A DNA stretch of 64,000 bases from the NCBI GenBank assembly GCA_963576725.1, contig OY755244.1, positions 76,941,620 to 77,005,619 of the forward strand. The letters are read 5' to 3'. The DNA comes from Azorinus chamasolen. Taxonomy: Eukaryota > Mollusca > Bivalvia > Cardiida > Solecurtidae. Within the stretch, counting starts at the first letter, position 1, and each line of letters opens with the position of its first letter. Below, one piece after another: positions 54,063 through 64,000 of the stretch. The translations under genes were made by a program, and so were the position numbers. Below the pieces are notes generated by a model. The model saw only the letters and a program-made list of their open reading frames with translations. It was not told where the DNA came from and ran no database searches.

Positions 54063-54140
54063 ATTAACAAGAGTGTTCAAAAGAACACGTGTCACCTGCT
54101 GGGAGAAGTGTTAGAATAAAAACAGAAAGTGTGACGGAAA
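54063..54140 (+). mobile_element. AACAAG element start, truncated
   Basis: AACAAGAGTGTTCAAAAGAA CACGTGTCACCTG resembles the 5' ends of the array elements; it stops at a GACAGACAGACGACGG tract. Confidence 0.45.
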
Positions 54141-54307
54141 GACAGACAGACGACGGAAAATTTGACGCGTATTGTGACGTTAAACAAGCGTTTGGATCGA
54201 TTATCCTTATTTTGTAAATAACCATCGCAAATACTCGGCGCTTTCCGGCAAGCTCGGAAAAGTACCAAGTATACGTAGAGATCATCGCGGCGTTCTAATT
54301 GTTGTCA

Positions 54308-54517
54308 CTATAACCCCCTCCCCGTTCAATATTTATGTAAGAAATAATGACATAATGAATATTAATAAGATATTTTTATGATGGAAAATCTACGTAGGAT
54401 GTTTTTGCTGTTGGTCGAAACTGATCAATTGTAACTTCCAAAAGGATCCATCTGATCTGGCTATACCCTGTTTGCAAATGCGCGAAGAAGCGTTTGTAAA
54501 CACGAGGGAAAGGAGTA
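54308..54517 (-). mobile_element. family A/B MITE, worn
   Basis: CCCCTCCCCGTTCAATATTT to GAGGGAAAGGAGTA; the palindrome has lost one arm. Confidence 0.65.
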
Positions 54518-54593
54518 TAGTTCGATTTTGACCCGTGAGCTGTGACCTTTAGGACGAGTCCACCCGTAGAGGTAAAACGCGTCACAAACCATG

Positions 54594-54731
54594 GAGCAAA
54601 TGTTCTATTTATCACAATGGTTTAAAAAACTACGCAATTCTTACATTTCTCTTTCTCTAGTAAATTCTCCTTTTCGGTAGATTTATTCAAAGAGACTGTG
54701 TCTAAAAATAGCCTATGAGGGACTGGGCTAA
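54594..54731 (+). mobile_element. family C right-half MITE
   Basis: GAGCAAATGTTCTATTTATC to GAGGGACTGGGCTAA. Its end lies at positions +10 to +13 after the donor of the candidate exon at 54741. Confidence 0.75.
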
Positions 54732-54740
54732 GGTACATAC

Positions 54741-54868
54741 CGTCATTAGAAGTTTCATCAGACTTTAGGTCATACCGTTCAGCGGGTATGATGTTATCAA
54801 GTGTACCGTGTACTTCGACCAAAATGTTATATAGCAGTGAAGTTGTTGCCCCAAACCACACTACTTTA
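54741..54868 (-). CDS. candidate exon, unknown protein
   Basis: Open frame ending with a good donor (AATGACG|GTATGT): DKVVWFGATTSLLYNILVEV, HGTLDNIIPAERYDLKSDET SND. The composition is protein-like, but I cannot name a family. The acceptor side is unclear (GATTTGAG at 54870). No partner exon is found within the window. Confidence 0.35.
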
Positions 54869-54954
54869 TCTCAAATCATTGCGCATTTTCAAAGTAATCG
54901 ATAAGTGGTTACATCCGCCCGTGGTTCCGTGCCAATTCTAAACCACTGATACTA

Positions 54955-55070
54955 GTGCAAACAGAGTAGACCAGGGTCTGCTCTTTTCGCTTATAAGTTA
55001 CAGGTTCGATCCTCTACTGTTTTTCATGGCCATGAATTTCTTACTTTGTTCTTGTATTTTAGAGTTTAGT
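54955..55070 (+). mobile_element. family B fragment
   Basis: TGCAAACAGAGTAGACCAGG GTCTGCTC, with the palindrome collapsed. Confidence 0.45.
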
Positions 55071-55077
55071 ACAATGA

Positions 55078-55262
55078 TTAACTCCTTCGCTGCCAATGTC
55101 GCACATGTGATTACCTATGCAAAAAAGCCGATAAGATGAGTGACTCGGCGTCTCATCAGTATCCAAACTGTTTTGTTACTATGACTGTTTTTGAAACAAA
55201 AATGAAGGGAAAAAAAGAAGAACATTGTTGCAGATGACAAAGTTTGGCAGCGAAGTAGTTCA
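55078..55262 (+). mobile_element. family D MITE, worn right end
   Basis: TTAACTCCTTCGCTGCCAAT to TTTGGCAGCGAAGTAGTT. Confidence 0.82.
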
Positions 55263-55344
55263 GCATCACAATGAACACTCTTGCATAACTACTCACCAAG
55301 AATAGGGTTACAATCATATAATTTAACAGTAAAGGAACATTGTG

Positions 55345-55569
55345 AACTTTACAAATGCCTTTTCACGCTTTTGCAAACAGAGTAGACTCAAACCAGAGGC
55401 TCCTGGCTCTTATAAAGTTTTCTGTTGGCTTATAAAAACATAATCGATCTGACGGTATCGTTTCTACCAATATCAAAAAGTCCTGTGTACATTATGCTAT
55501 TAAAATCAGCGAAAGGATTTTGATGGTGTCATTATTTCTTAAATAAATATTCAACAGGGAAAGGATTAA
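55345..55569 (+). mobile_element. family A/B MITE
   Basis: TTTACAAATGCCTTTTCACG to CAACAGGGAAAGGATTAA; centre short. Confidence 0.7.
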
Positions 55570-55693
55570 GGATCAATTTAATATGGTTCTACACTGTTTA
55601 TAATTGCCAGCTAACTCTTTTCTTCCTTCATTGATAGACCAGTAACATTCATAGACCAATAACCAAATCACGGTAACTAACAAAGCCTACACG

Positions 55694-55962
55694 AACCATT
55701 TCCCTGTTCTATGTTTATTCCAAATTTCAATGTCTACTGAATATTCATGGACAAAATACAACTGAAGATCAAGTTACAATGAAATATGGAAGATGGAAAT
55801 GTGCAGTCATTTTTTAAACTAAAGAAACAGATCTATCAAATTCCATTAGTAAACAGAGAAGAACCTGACCAGACGGCTCCTATAGGAGCCGTCTGATGTG
55901 GGTCTACATGTACTCTGTTTGCAACTGCGTGAAAATGCGTTTATATGAAGGAAAGAGGTTCA
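55694..55962 (-). mobile_element. family A MITE
   Basis: CCATTTCCCTGTTCTATGTT to GAAGGAAAGAGGTT, perfect centre CGGCTCCTATAGGAGCCG; TTAA lost at both ends. Confidence 0.82.
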
Positions 55963-55984
55963 CTGAAATACGCCATACTCTGAG

Positions 55985-56800
55985 CTGTAGTAAAGTAGAA
56001 AGTGTCAAAGACGTGTGGTTGACATGACACGTTTGCGTAATAAAGTAGTAAGTGTCAAAAACATATGGTTGGTATCACATGCTTGCATAGTAAAGAAGCA
56101 AGTGCCAAATACATCATATTATTGCGTAGTAAAGAAGCAAGAACCAAATATCTGTGGCTGGCATCACATATTTACACAGTAAAGTAGCAAGCGCAAAAGA
56201 CCTTTGCTTGGCATCATATGTTTGCGTAGTAAAGTAGCAAGCGCCAAATACCTGTGGTTGGCACCACATGTTTGCATATTAAAGAAGCAACTGCCAAAGA
56301 CCTTTGCTTGGTATCATATTATTGCATAGTAAAGAAGCAAGTGCCAAAGACCTTTGTTTGACATTACATGTATATTACTGCGTAGTAAAGAAACAAGTGC
56401 TAAAAACCTTGGCTTGGCATCATGTGTTTGCGTAGCAGAGTAGCAAGAGCCAAATACATGTGGTTGGCATCACATCTTTGCACAGTAAAGTAGCAAGCGC
56501 CAAAGACGTGTGGCTGGCATTACATGTTTGCGCATTAAAGTAGCAATCACCAAAGACGTGTGTTTGGCATCATGCGTTTGCATAGTAAAGAAGCAAGCGC
56601 TAAAGACATGTGATTGGCACCATGTGTTTGCATAGTAAAGAAGCAAGTGCCAAAGACCTTTACCTGGCACCATGTGTTTGCATAGTACAGTAGCAAGTGC
56701 CAAAAGACACGTGGTTGGCATCACGTATTTGCGTACTTCAGTAGCAATCGACAAATATCTATGGTTTGTGTAATTCAGTAGCAAGTGCCAAAGACCTGTG
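55985..56800. repeat. ~48-58-bp tandem repeat, about 15 copies
   Basis: Degenerate units of TAGTAAAGTAGCAAGTGCCA AAGACCTGTGGTTGGCATCA CATGTTTGCG; length varies from unit to unit. Confidence 0.9.
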
Positions 56801-57053
56801 GTTTGCACCTGTCCCCGGTGTCATGATTTCGTCGCATGCATGCAAAGTGCTGAAAAATACTGTAAACTTTTGAGCCCAGCGGTAACGCCATTCAGCGAGT
56901 TGTAACAAACTGAACACATGGCAAACTTCTCAATGTTGTTATATTTTCTGGTCCTTCTGGGTCATTAGTTTTGATGTTATTAGTTTTAAATTTTGAATAA
57001 TGTTTAAGCCGGTGCTAGGTGGCGTGAGTAGTGACGTCATTTGTACTTTAATA

Positions 57054-57200
57054 TTAACTCTTTGCACGCTAGCGGTGAATCTGTGATTATCCATGCAAAC
57101 AGTTCGGATCTAGATGAGACGCCGCATACAGAATATTTCTCCTTGAATCTTTCGGCGCCAAATTTCCATTTGTCATCTGCAACCAAGTATTGTTAACAGA
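57054..57200 (+). mobile_element. family D MITE, truncated
   Basis: TTAACTCTTTGCACGCTAGC, GCAAACAGTTCGGATCTAGA TGAGACGCCG, then unrelated sequence. Confidence 0.6.
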
Positions 57201-57747
57201 TTTCAGTAAAAGAACGAATTAAGGTAAATAAATGCAAATTTCAACGGAATAAACCGCCGAAATAGAACTAGAGGTAGAGACGAACAGTGATCTCCCAGAT
57301 CAGACACCGCCTTGAAATACGGCGTCTGACGCGGGACTTCACTGCTTGTAGAGATGCATTTTGGCGACATTGGCGGTGTAAGTATAGCCTACGTTATGTT
57401 CACGTCAAGCCAATTAATTATCTATACTTTAAAGAATTAATGCGCACTCTAGATGATGTAATACTTTAGGCGTTCGTTATATTCAAATCGTACACGTGAT
57501 TTCACCGCTGATTCGAGTACAGAGTGCTAACAACCTTCTATAACACATCCAGTCACTCGGTGCCATTCCTACCCAGGTCTTACGTAAGAATGATAAAATA
57601 CAAAAGATCGGAGAGACACTCAAAAAGCACTTGACATCGACAGTTCAGTACGTTGGCATTGAATTATTGAATAGATAACACATATATCTGCGAAGAACAC
57701 AACTAAACAATACAGAGGCAACTTTTAAAAAAAATCAAATATTTGTC
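57201..57747. other. intergenic, one short hairpin
   Basis: 57293-57335: CAGACACCGCCTTGAAATAC GGCGTCTG is a small inverted repeat. Nothing else is recognised. Confidence 0.4.
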
Positions 57748-57962
57748 TTAACCCTTTCGCTGCCAATGCCGGATCTGTGATTACCTATGCAAATAGTTTG
57801 GATCCAGATGAGACGCCGAGTAACTCGGCGTCTCATCAGGATCCAAACTGTTTGTTACTGTTACTATGTTTTTGAAATAAAAATGAAGAAAATCAAAAAT
57901 ATGAAAATTTGTAGCAGACGACAAAGTTAGCAGACGACAGAGTTTGGCAGCGAAAGGGTTAA
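57748..57962 (+). mobile_element. TTAA MITE family D
   Basis: Full length, almost identical to 5448-5662 (about five differences by eye in 215 bp). Confidence 0.95.
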
Positions 57963-57965
57963 AAC

Positions 57966-58374
57966 CTTTAACTACAAAAATACATGCATGCCTTTCTACG
58001 CCTTTGAAAACAGGATATATCGATCCAGATTAGACGGCTCCTATAGGATCTGTTCTACTTGCTTATGGAATATAGATATGCTTCTACAGTTTCTGTGATG
58101 GCCACATATTCCATTTTCATGGGTAATCGGGTACGGATCCAGGATTTCAGATTAGGGATGTGTGTGTGTGTGTGGGTGTGGGTGTGTGGGGGCAGATTTT
58201 AAAAAGTCTGATGATATCACTAGTGTCTTTGTAATATACAAAGTCAGTTCACTGGCTCCTCCTCTCTAAACCCGCGCCTGGTCATTATAAAAATGATCTA
58301 ATTAACATTCATGATGTCATTATTTGTCATTATTTCTTGCATGAATACAAGGTATTCATGGAGTGAAGGATTAA
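57966..58374 (+). mobile_element. family B MITE with inserted repeat
   Basis: B from TTTAACTACAAAAATACATG to GGAGTGAAGGATTAA. Interrupted at about 58123-58283 by a repeat with ACGGATCCAGGATTTC, a (TG)n tract and CTCTAAACCCGCGCCTGG. Confidence 0.72.
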
Positions 58375-58376
58375 GA

Positions 58377-59030
58377 CTGGTGGTAGCTAAATGCAGGACG
58401 AAAGCTAAGCAGTAAGCTCATGTGCATAGCTTTCGTTCTAAATTAAGCAGCTGCTTAATTGACTTCCGTGTTTGTATACTAAGTAGCCGCTGTGTGTTTG
58501 ATTTGCACAGTTTGACTAAAGTTGACACCATTGGCTCCAACTAGTTTTAAAAGTGACATAATTATACATTATACCCCCACTAAACCGCAATTCTAGTAGA
58601 GAATAATTTAGATACTTTAAGACAGGTGGCTGCTTAATGCAGGATGAACGTCGTGCTGAAATGTCCTAGAGGAAGTTTCTTCATCTGTCACCTGTCTCCA
58701 AGACCGATATTTAAAGTATACTGACGAAAATATTCTATGTTACTCTTGCGCTGTATTAAATAACCACCTGTTTTTAAAGACTCTTGCGATTGTTCATCCA
58801 TTGGTCGATTAAAATGTTATTAAATGTTAATGGAAAGACAATTGGACCTCTTAGTAAGTAAACACGGGTTTGAAATCAGGCTGTAGCTTAATGCAGACGA
58901 CAATGATGTAGAAAGCTCCTATAGACGCTTTCTTCATATTTATCTCATATGGGAGCTTTCTGCCTTACTGCAGTTCTGCATTAAGCTACCACTTGTCTCA
59001 TAGATCTTTCGAGTGGTTTTACCCTGTACA
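58377..59030. mobile_element. three family F fragments
   Basis: 58377-58460, 58615-58770 and 58858-59030 each keep part of the GCTTAATGCAGGACGAAAG palindrome; only the last has a recognisable GAGTGGTTTTACCCTG end. Confidence 0.6.
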
Positions 59031-59410
59031 GCTGTAGAGCAGACGACACTTATCTCAATATTTGGGTTCACACTACACGCGCGCGATAATTATCAAGCAC
59101 AGGAAAGTATAAACAATGCAATTAAAACCTAAAGCATGCAATGGCTGTGACGTAATCACAACCGCTTTCCAGGAATTAGAACTCAACAACTTTCAGCTTT
59201 AGCATGTTTAGCAAAATTTGTAAAATAGAAATTATCTTTTTATTCAGATTTTTTAGCAGACTTTCTTCCGTGTCTTTTCAAAGACGTGACTAATGTTTAT
59301 TGTGGCGTCTCATCAAGATCAAAACTATTTACAATGCTACTTAGAGACTCATCAGTAACGTGTCAAGGTCATGAATACAGATTCCTTGTAACTTCAGACT
59401 CACGTATCCC

Positions 59411-59608
59411 TTACGACGCTGAATTTTCAAATTGTATTATTCAAACAGGTCAAACTTGTGGTGAATATTTAGGGATCTCTCTAAAGAAATGTGTAACATG
59501 ACAAACAGTGCAGATCCTGATGAGAGGGCCCCTCTAGGACCCCTCTCATCTGGGTCTACACTGTTTGCAAATGACATTAGTGGCTCGTGTCCCGAACTGT
59601 GAGGGTTA
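59411..59608 (-). mobile_element. family G MITE
   Basis: GCTGAATTTTCAAATTGTAT to GAACTGTGAGGGTTAA; near-perfect centre GAGAGGGCCCCTCTAGGACC CCTCTC. Confidence 0.78.
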
Positions 59609-59665
59609 ATGTTGTGGTATAATGTGGTTGACTTTTATTTGATTTCTTACATACATGTATAATAA

Positions 59666-59880
59666 TTAACCTTTTCGCTGCCAATGGCCCAACTGCTTAT
59701 GCAAACAGTTTGGATCCAGATGAGACGCCGGGTTACTCGGCGTCTCATCAAGGATCCAAACTGTTTGATAAATGTTGTAATCATGTTTCTTGAAAGAAAA
59801 TGAAGATTACTTCTTAAAAATGAATATTGTAAGAGGTGACATATTTTGCAGACGACATTATGTAGCAGCGAAAAGATTGA
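59666..59880 (+). mobile_element. TTAA MITE family D
   Basis: TTAACCTTTTCGCTGCCAAT to GTAGCAGCGAAAAGATTGA; palindrome intact with one extra A. Confidence 0.88.
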
Positions 59881-59993
59881 TTTTTGAACAGTTGCTTTCA
59901 GATAACGAGTTCGTTAATTTTCAACAAAAGACGATTTTTCTAGTACATGTACCTAGATAATTTCAGATGTATAAATTTTGTCAGAGAATCTTG

Positions 59994-60425
59994 TTAACAC
60001 CTTATTCCATGAATATTCATGTAAGAACAAACGACTTTATTAATCCTAATTGAATTAATTTTACAGTGATTCATGAATGAATGTAAACAGGACATTTTGG
60101 CTGTGGGAGAAACTGTCCAAATTTATATTACTCCATAAACAAACACAGAATACTGTTAAATCCCTCTAAACCAGATACTTTTAGGTGCTAGCTTAATGTA
60201 GGGTGAAAGTCACGCAGAAAGCTCCAATGGAGCTTTCTACAGGACTTTCATCCTGCATTAAGCTGCCACCTGTCTCCAATATCGATATTTATACTAAATT
60301 GAACTTCCGGTTTAGAGGGTTTTACTGTACCTAGACCAGACGGCCCATGCAGGAGCAATCTGATCTAGGTCTATATACTAATTACAAAGGCGCTAAAAGG
60401 CTTCCCTGTCAGACAGCATTAAAGG
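59994..60425 (-). mobile_element. family B MITE with nested family F
   Basis: TTAACACCTTATTCCATGAA to AACAAACACAGAA, F insertion, then CCTAGACCAGACGGCCCATG to AGACAGCATTAA. Confidence 0.75.
60153..60327 (+). mobile_element. TA-flanked MITE family F nested in B
   Basis: CTGTTAAATCCCTCTAAACC to GGTTTAGAGGGTTTTACTG, TA on both sides, centre AGAAAGCTCCAATGGAGCTT. Confidence 0.88.
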
Positions 60426-60828
60426 TTACTGATAACAATGAGACCATCTGGCACGTGCGGAACAATAATATTTTGTTATCATCTGTGAAAACGTAAGGCT
60501 TTCTTGGGGCAGACGCACTGAGAAACCTCGAACTTAAGATCACCGGAGTTTGGGGGAACTATTTCGTGTTTACGTGTTTACTGTATATTCCTCTGACGTG
60601 AGCGGTATTGCGCAAGAATTTTCATTGTTCATATGAGCTGAAAAACTAGGAAGAAAAATGCGTTTGCCCCAATTAGTTTGAATAAACATAAACACACATT
60701 TTGCGAGTACAGATAAGCGATTTGCCAAGCATTTTCGCTCACTTTTTTATGTACTTGTAGATGCTGGGTATTCCGCACTTGCAGCTTGATAATCAACGGA
60801 CCTGTTCAAAGAAAGAAATCTGCGTATA
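60426..60828. other. intergenic, nothing recognised
   Basis: Unique sequence without a repeat or exon that I can name. Confidence 0.4.
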
Positions 60829-60940
60829 GGTTAGAGCTTATAAACTGCAGTCTTCGAAAATAAGACGGCCGATAACGCGAGCGAAGCGAAGCGTTTTAGG
60901 CCGTCTTATTTTCGAAGACTGCTGTTTATAAGCTCTAACC
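60829..60940. repeat. 42-bp-arm hairpin with GC-rich loop
   Basis: Left arm 60829-60870 (GGTTAGAGCTTATAAACTGC AGTCTTCG..), right arm 60899-60940 with one mismatch, loop GATAACGCGAGCGAAGCGAA GCGTTTTA. Confidence 0.93.
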
Positions 60941-61264
60941 GGTTTAGTGATTGCCCTACTTTTCAACAGGCTGAGTTTATAAGCACCGCCCACTGAGCAA
61001 TGACAAACTTGTGTATAGTCACGTGATTATGGTACATCTAAAAAACCCATCCGTTTATGCAAAATACTCAGAAAACCCACCAATCAAACTAACGTCGTCT
61101 TTGTTAATATTCTCACGTGTTTATGTTTTGAAAATCCTACACAGTGAAACTGATTTTGCGCCTTTTTCCTGTAAACATTGCCATATTTGGCTTTGTCACG
61201 TAATCAAATATTCCCCGTCTATGTGTAGAACAGTTTGACGCAATTTTCTGGAGGCAAAATAATA

Positions 61265-61335
61265 ATGGCTGACAACAATCTGTCGTTTGACCTGCTCTCT
61301 AGCACCGAGCTAGCAGACTTATTTAAAGAAGATTT
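61265..61335 (+). CDS. candidate first exon, unknown protein
   Basis: ATG frame MADNNLSFDLLSSTELADLF KED followed by TT|GTAAGC. Acidic/hydrophobic N-termini of this kind occur in genes such as KIAA1958/QRICH1-like and Crypton-derived proteins, but this is a weak resemblance. Without splicing the frame stops after one more codon. Confidence 0.35.
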
Positions 61336-61401
61336 GTAAGCCGAGAAGACCCAGATAAGACAACTCCTATGCTGTCTGATCAGGGTCTACTCGGTTTACA
61401 G
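61336..61401 (+). repeat. MITE-like palindrome at candidate donor
   Basis: GTAAGCCGAGAAGACCCAGA to GGGTCTACTCGGTTTAC; the first six bases of the arm are the candidate splice donor. Confidence 0.7.
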
Positions 61402-61981
61402 ATTTATATCTTTGCTGCTACCGAAACCCAATATATAAAAAATAAAGCTTATTAGGCCCTTATATAAACATTCATTATATTATTATCAGAATATTGAAAT
61501 AAGAATAATTACAAAAGATTACAGGTTCAATTGTTTATGTTTTGTTGAACGGATTACGGTTTCAAATACAGGTTTGCTCTTATTTCCTAATTTATTTGCT
61601 TATTTACATTAGCCCCTTTTCAATATAATCCTGCTTTAACAGGTGGGATGTTTCGTGATGTATTTGTCCATTTTCTATTGGGTTTATTTGCCCAATTACT
61701 ATTGGGTCTATAATTCTGCCTCTCAGTTGTTTGCAATTACATAGTCTTCCTCTCCACGTTTTACACACGTGTACTTGTGTATACTCGTTCACGTGTCGAT
61801 AGCGTCATAACAGCAACTCGTTCGATTTGTCTAGCAGTGGGCGGAGTTGTGTTGCGCATGCGCACTGGAAGGTTTGTCTTCGAAAGTTAGAGTCGATTTT
61901 ATAAAATTTATGAGGATTAGAGTCTGAAAAAATTCAAAAATGCGGCTCGTTGATTGGATGGAAAAGTAGGGCAATCACTAA

Positions 61982-62316
61982 AATATGATATCTGCAAGCG
62001 ACAGTACACTCGAATGTTTATCATGATTGTAAGCTATTTCGTCAAACAAAACCCGTGCCAGATTCGATTTTGGTGCGGTGTCATTTCGTGTGTGGCTCTC
62101 CCTGTTTGACTATTTTTCCATATTTGCTTCTAGAGTACTAATGTGATCGTAGATGACGCCGATGACGTTCACTTTAATTTATTTATGTTTTTACTGGGTT
62201 TTTTTTTCACCGTTGGCGTGCAAAATTGAAAGTATTGATTTTAGTCTGTCCTTTTTATGTGGTAAAAAGGAATCTCATACTAGTGTTTCTTTCTTTCCTT
62301 TCAATGTTATGTAGAT
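61982..62316. other. intergenic, nothing recognised
   Basis: No gene or repeat seen. Confidence 0.4.
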
Positions 62317-62520
62317 CTAACCCTTTCACCCCTGAATTTTCAAATGGACTATTCCAACATTCAAACAGGTGAAGATTAACTTGAATATTCAAGGCTATTT
62401 AAAGAAACGTGTAAAGTGAGAAACAGTGCAGACCCTTATGAGAACGTCCTCTATGACATCCCTCTTACCTAGGTCTACACTGTTTGCACAGTGACTCATC
62501 TCCCGCACTGAAATGGTTAA
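62317..62520 (-). mobile_element. family G MITE
   Basis: CTAACCCTTTCACCCCTGAA to GCACTGAAATGGTTAA; shares AATTTTCAAA..ATTCAAACAGGT and CACTGTTTGCA with the copy at 59411. Confidence 0.8.
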
Positions 62521-62586
62521 AATCGCTGACAGGAGAAAAATATGCCGCTCGTCAAGACTCGCGTCTGATCACATCGTAAAGGTGTT

Positions 62587-62736
62587 AAGTATATAATGGC
62601 AGAAACTGTAGAATCACATTAACATTATTCCATAAGCAAACTGCGCAGATTCATATCAGACGGTTCCTACAGGGGCCGTCTTATTTGGGTCTACTTTGTT
62701 TGCGAATGCATGAAAATGCGTTTGTAAACGGGTTAA
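62587..62736 (-). mobile_element. family A/B MITE, one end lost
   Basis: Centre CGGTTCCTACAGGGGCCGTC, end GTAAACGGGTTAA. Confidence 0.7.
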
Positions 62737-62897
62737 TAACATACATTCGCTGATAAAATCGTATAGAGAAGGACTCTATTTTTATCACATTAATAGATCT
62801 AGAGCATTATCGATTTCTGAGTCCATGTTTGTTGATAAACCGCCATGTAATTTAACGTGATATAATTGGCGTCGGTGGCATTAATTATTTGACGTAA

Positions 62898-62905
62898 TGA
62901 CGTCA
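62898..62905 (+). promoter_or_regulatory. possible CRE upstream of candidate secreted-peptide gene
   Basis: TGACGTCA, the full cAMP-response palindrome, preceded by TGACGTAA (62890), about 280 bases before the exon at 63183. Confidence 0.3.
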
Positions 62906-63182
62906 TAAATCTGCGTTGTGCACAGCGTTAACAGACATGATTTTGCCGTGTTTACTGCAGCTGGGTTTAGATTTTAGAATTAGGTCTGCATGAAGAATAT
63001 ACTCGTATGTGTTTTTTCTTATTTATTTAGATCTAGAATCTATTTGTTTCTAAATGATTTGATCTAGAATAGTATGATTGGACTCGCTGTTCTGGTAGGA
63101 TAGGCTAGATCTACAGACCATGCAGCATGGGTTTTTTTTATCAATAGGCCTAACAGATCTAGATTTATTCTTTATTTTTCAG

Positions 63183-63384
63183 ACCAAGAATGTGCGAATT
63201 CCTTGAAGGCTCTGTACTGTACCAATGTGATGTCAGCAACCAGACAGAGTGCTCAATCAGTGCAGATTGCAACATCGATTTCCGTGCTTCTTTTTATCCT
63301 TTTTATTGCAAGTTGCGCACATTGTTTGCCTGTCGGCGAGCACTTTTTGGCACGCGCCAGCCTTGCACACGCACGAGAAATTCG
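63183..63384 (+). CDS. candidate 5' coding exon of a secreted protein
   Basis: Good acceptor (TTTATTTTTCAG|ACCAAG) and donor (AAATTCG|GTAGGA). The frame from ATG 63230 gives 51 residues: polar start MSATRQSAQSVQIATS, hydrophobic core ISVLLFILFIASCAHC, then LPVGEHFLARASLAHAREI. This is a typical signal peptide with cleavage likely after AHC. The continuation is beyond the window, so the mature product is unknown (peptide hormone or other secreted protein). An earlier ATG (63190) opens a different, Cys-rich frame, and ATG-TGA at 63225 is a minimal uORF; both weaken the start choice. Confidence 0.42.
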
Positions 63385-63510
63385 GTAGGAACTACTGTCA
63401 ATAGAACAATATGCACTTTCATTTTATCCCATATCTACACCAAAACGCCCACTCGACATTTCTACGTACAAATTAATTGAGCAAGAGGACGAACCGACAA
63501 AGTTCGAAAC

Positions 63511-63610
63511 TGACGTTTAGTATCAATGATCTATTGGTCACTGCTACTACGTGTAGATAAAATGACGTTTAGTATCAATGATCTATTGGTCATTGCTACT
63601 ACGTGTAGAT
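63511..63610. repeat. 2 x 52-bp tandem duplication
   Basis: TGACGTTTAGTATCAATGAT CTATTGGTCACTGCTACTAC GTGTAGAT occurs twice; one base differs. Confidence 0.92.
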
Positions 63611-63644
63611 GTACTTGAACTTGCAAAAACTTTCTCAAGCTTAT

Positions 63645-63894
63645 TTAACCCTTTCCCTCATATAAACGTGTTTTCACGCATTTGCAAACAGAGTAGACCC
63701 AGATCAGACGGCTCCTAGAGGAGCCGTCTGATCAGGGTCTGCTCTGTTTGCTAATAGAATTTGAAATATCTGTTTCTTTGCTTTCTAAAATATCTACAAT
63801 GTTCCACCTTCCATATGTCTTTATAATTAGTTTGTTACTGAATATTCAGTAGGTATTGAAATTTGGGCTAAATATAAAACAGAGAAAGGGTTAA
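63645..63894 (+). mobile_element. TTAA MITE family A
   Basis: Full length with a perfect palindrome CGGCTCCTAGAGGAGCCG; very close to 48776-49025. Confidence 0.93.
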
Positions 63895-64000
63895 CCATTT
63901 CCCTGTTCAATATTCATGTAAGAAATATTGGACATCATGAATATTACATGTACTTGGAATCTTAGATTACGTTTTATATTCGCACATGGACACATGCAGG
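63891..64000 (-). mobile_element. family B MITE running off the right edge
   Basis: Shares TTAA 63891-63894 with the A element; CCATTTCCCTGTTCAATATT then B right-half sequence up to the window end. Confidence 0.7.

Larger units (their letters stand above)
60946..61981. mobile_element. possible TIR element around a short coding exon
   Basis: Inverted ends TTAGTGATTGCCCTACTTTT C (60945-60966) and GAAAAGTAGGGCAATCACTA A (61961-61981) bound about 1 kb. No clean target duplication is seen, and the interior holds a start-codon exon and a MITE-like palindrome. Confidence 0.55.

Overview
The window is animal nuclear DNA. It is AT-rich, almost all intron and intergenic sequence, with short GT-AG exons, and it is packed with small transposons nested inside one another. 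The two recognisable genes (WDR82 and a PPM1H/J/M-type phosphatase) are metazoan. The repeat landscape (TTAA-flanked MITEs, AGGTCA-rich tandem arrays, AACAAG...GGGGGCATAA elements) resembles what I know from bivalve molluscs. The assignment to a bivalve is inference.

Layout. The first two coding exons of WDR82 lie on the minus strand (592-3592), and the rest of that gene lies off the left edge. From 17723 to 51493, also on the minus strand, an 11-exon PP2C-family phosphatase gene can be assembled completely. Every intron phase fits, with one uncertain donor (exon 2), and the product is about 650 residues. Its introns hold a CR1/L2-type LINE on the plus strand (24199-29850) with an N-terminal 2A peptide. 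That LINE is split by an AGGTCA-array element. The introns also hold a hAT-like element (37449-39727) carrying two further elements, several long-TIR elements and dozens of MITEs. Right of 51.5 kb the sequence is mostly repeats, with a few candidate exons: 54741-54868 minus, 61265-61335 plus, and 63183-63384 plus, the last coding for a signal peptide.

Repeats. Families A-E, G and H are 180-270 bp piggyBac-like MITEs with TTAA target duplications and CCCTTT/AAAGGG-type ends. Family F has TA duplications and CAGTAAAACC-type ends. All share an unusual plan: a near-perfect central palindrome of about 50-70 bp between otherwise unrelated flanks. A second class has a 5' AACAAG start, a tandem array, a short microsatellite and a 3' GC-rich hairpin ending GGGGGCATAA or GGGGGTATAA. 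This is the architecture of Helentron-associated (HINE/Pearl-like) elements, and two copies carry repeated AGGTCA nuclear-receptor half-sites arranged as IR3 and DR1.

How genes and repeats meet. The most interesting signals are where repeats touch the phosphatase gene. A 39-bp tandem repeat makes five in-frame 3' splice sites before exon 7. Two MITEs sit exactly at intron position +7 of two donors. The stop codon lies inside a MITE's TTAA. The end of exon 3 with its donor is tandemly duplicated. No tRNA, rRNA, CRISPR array or complete transposase gene was seen.
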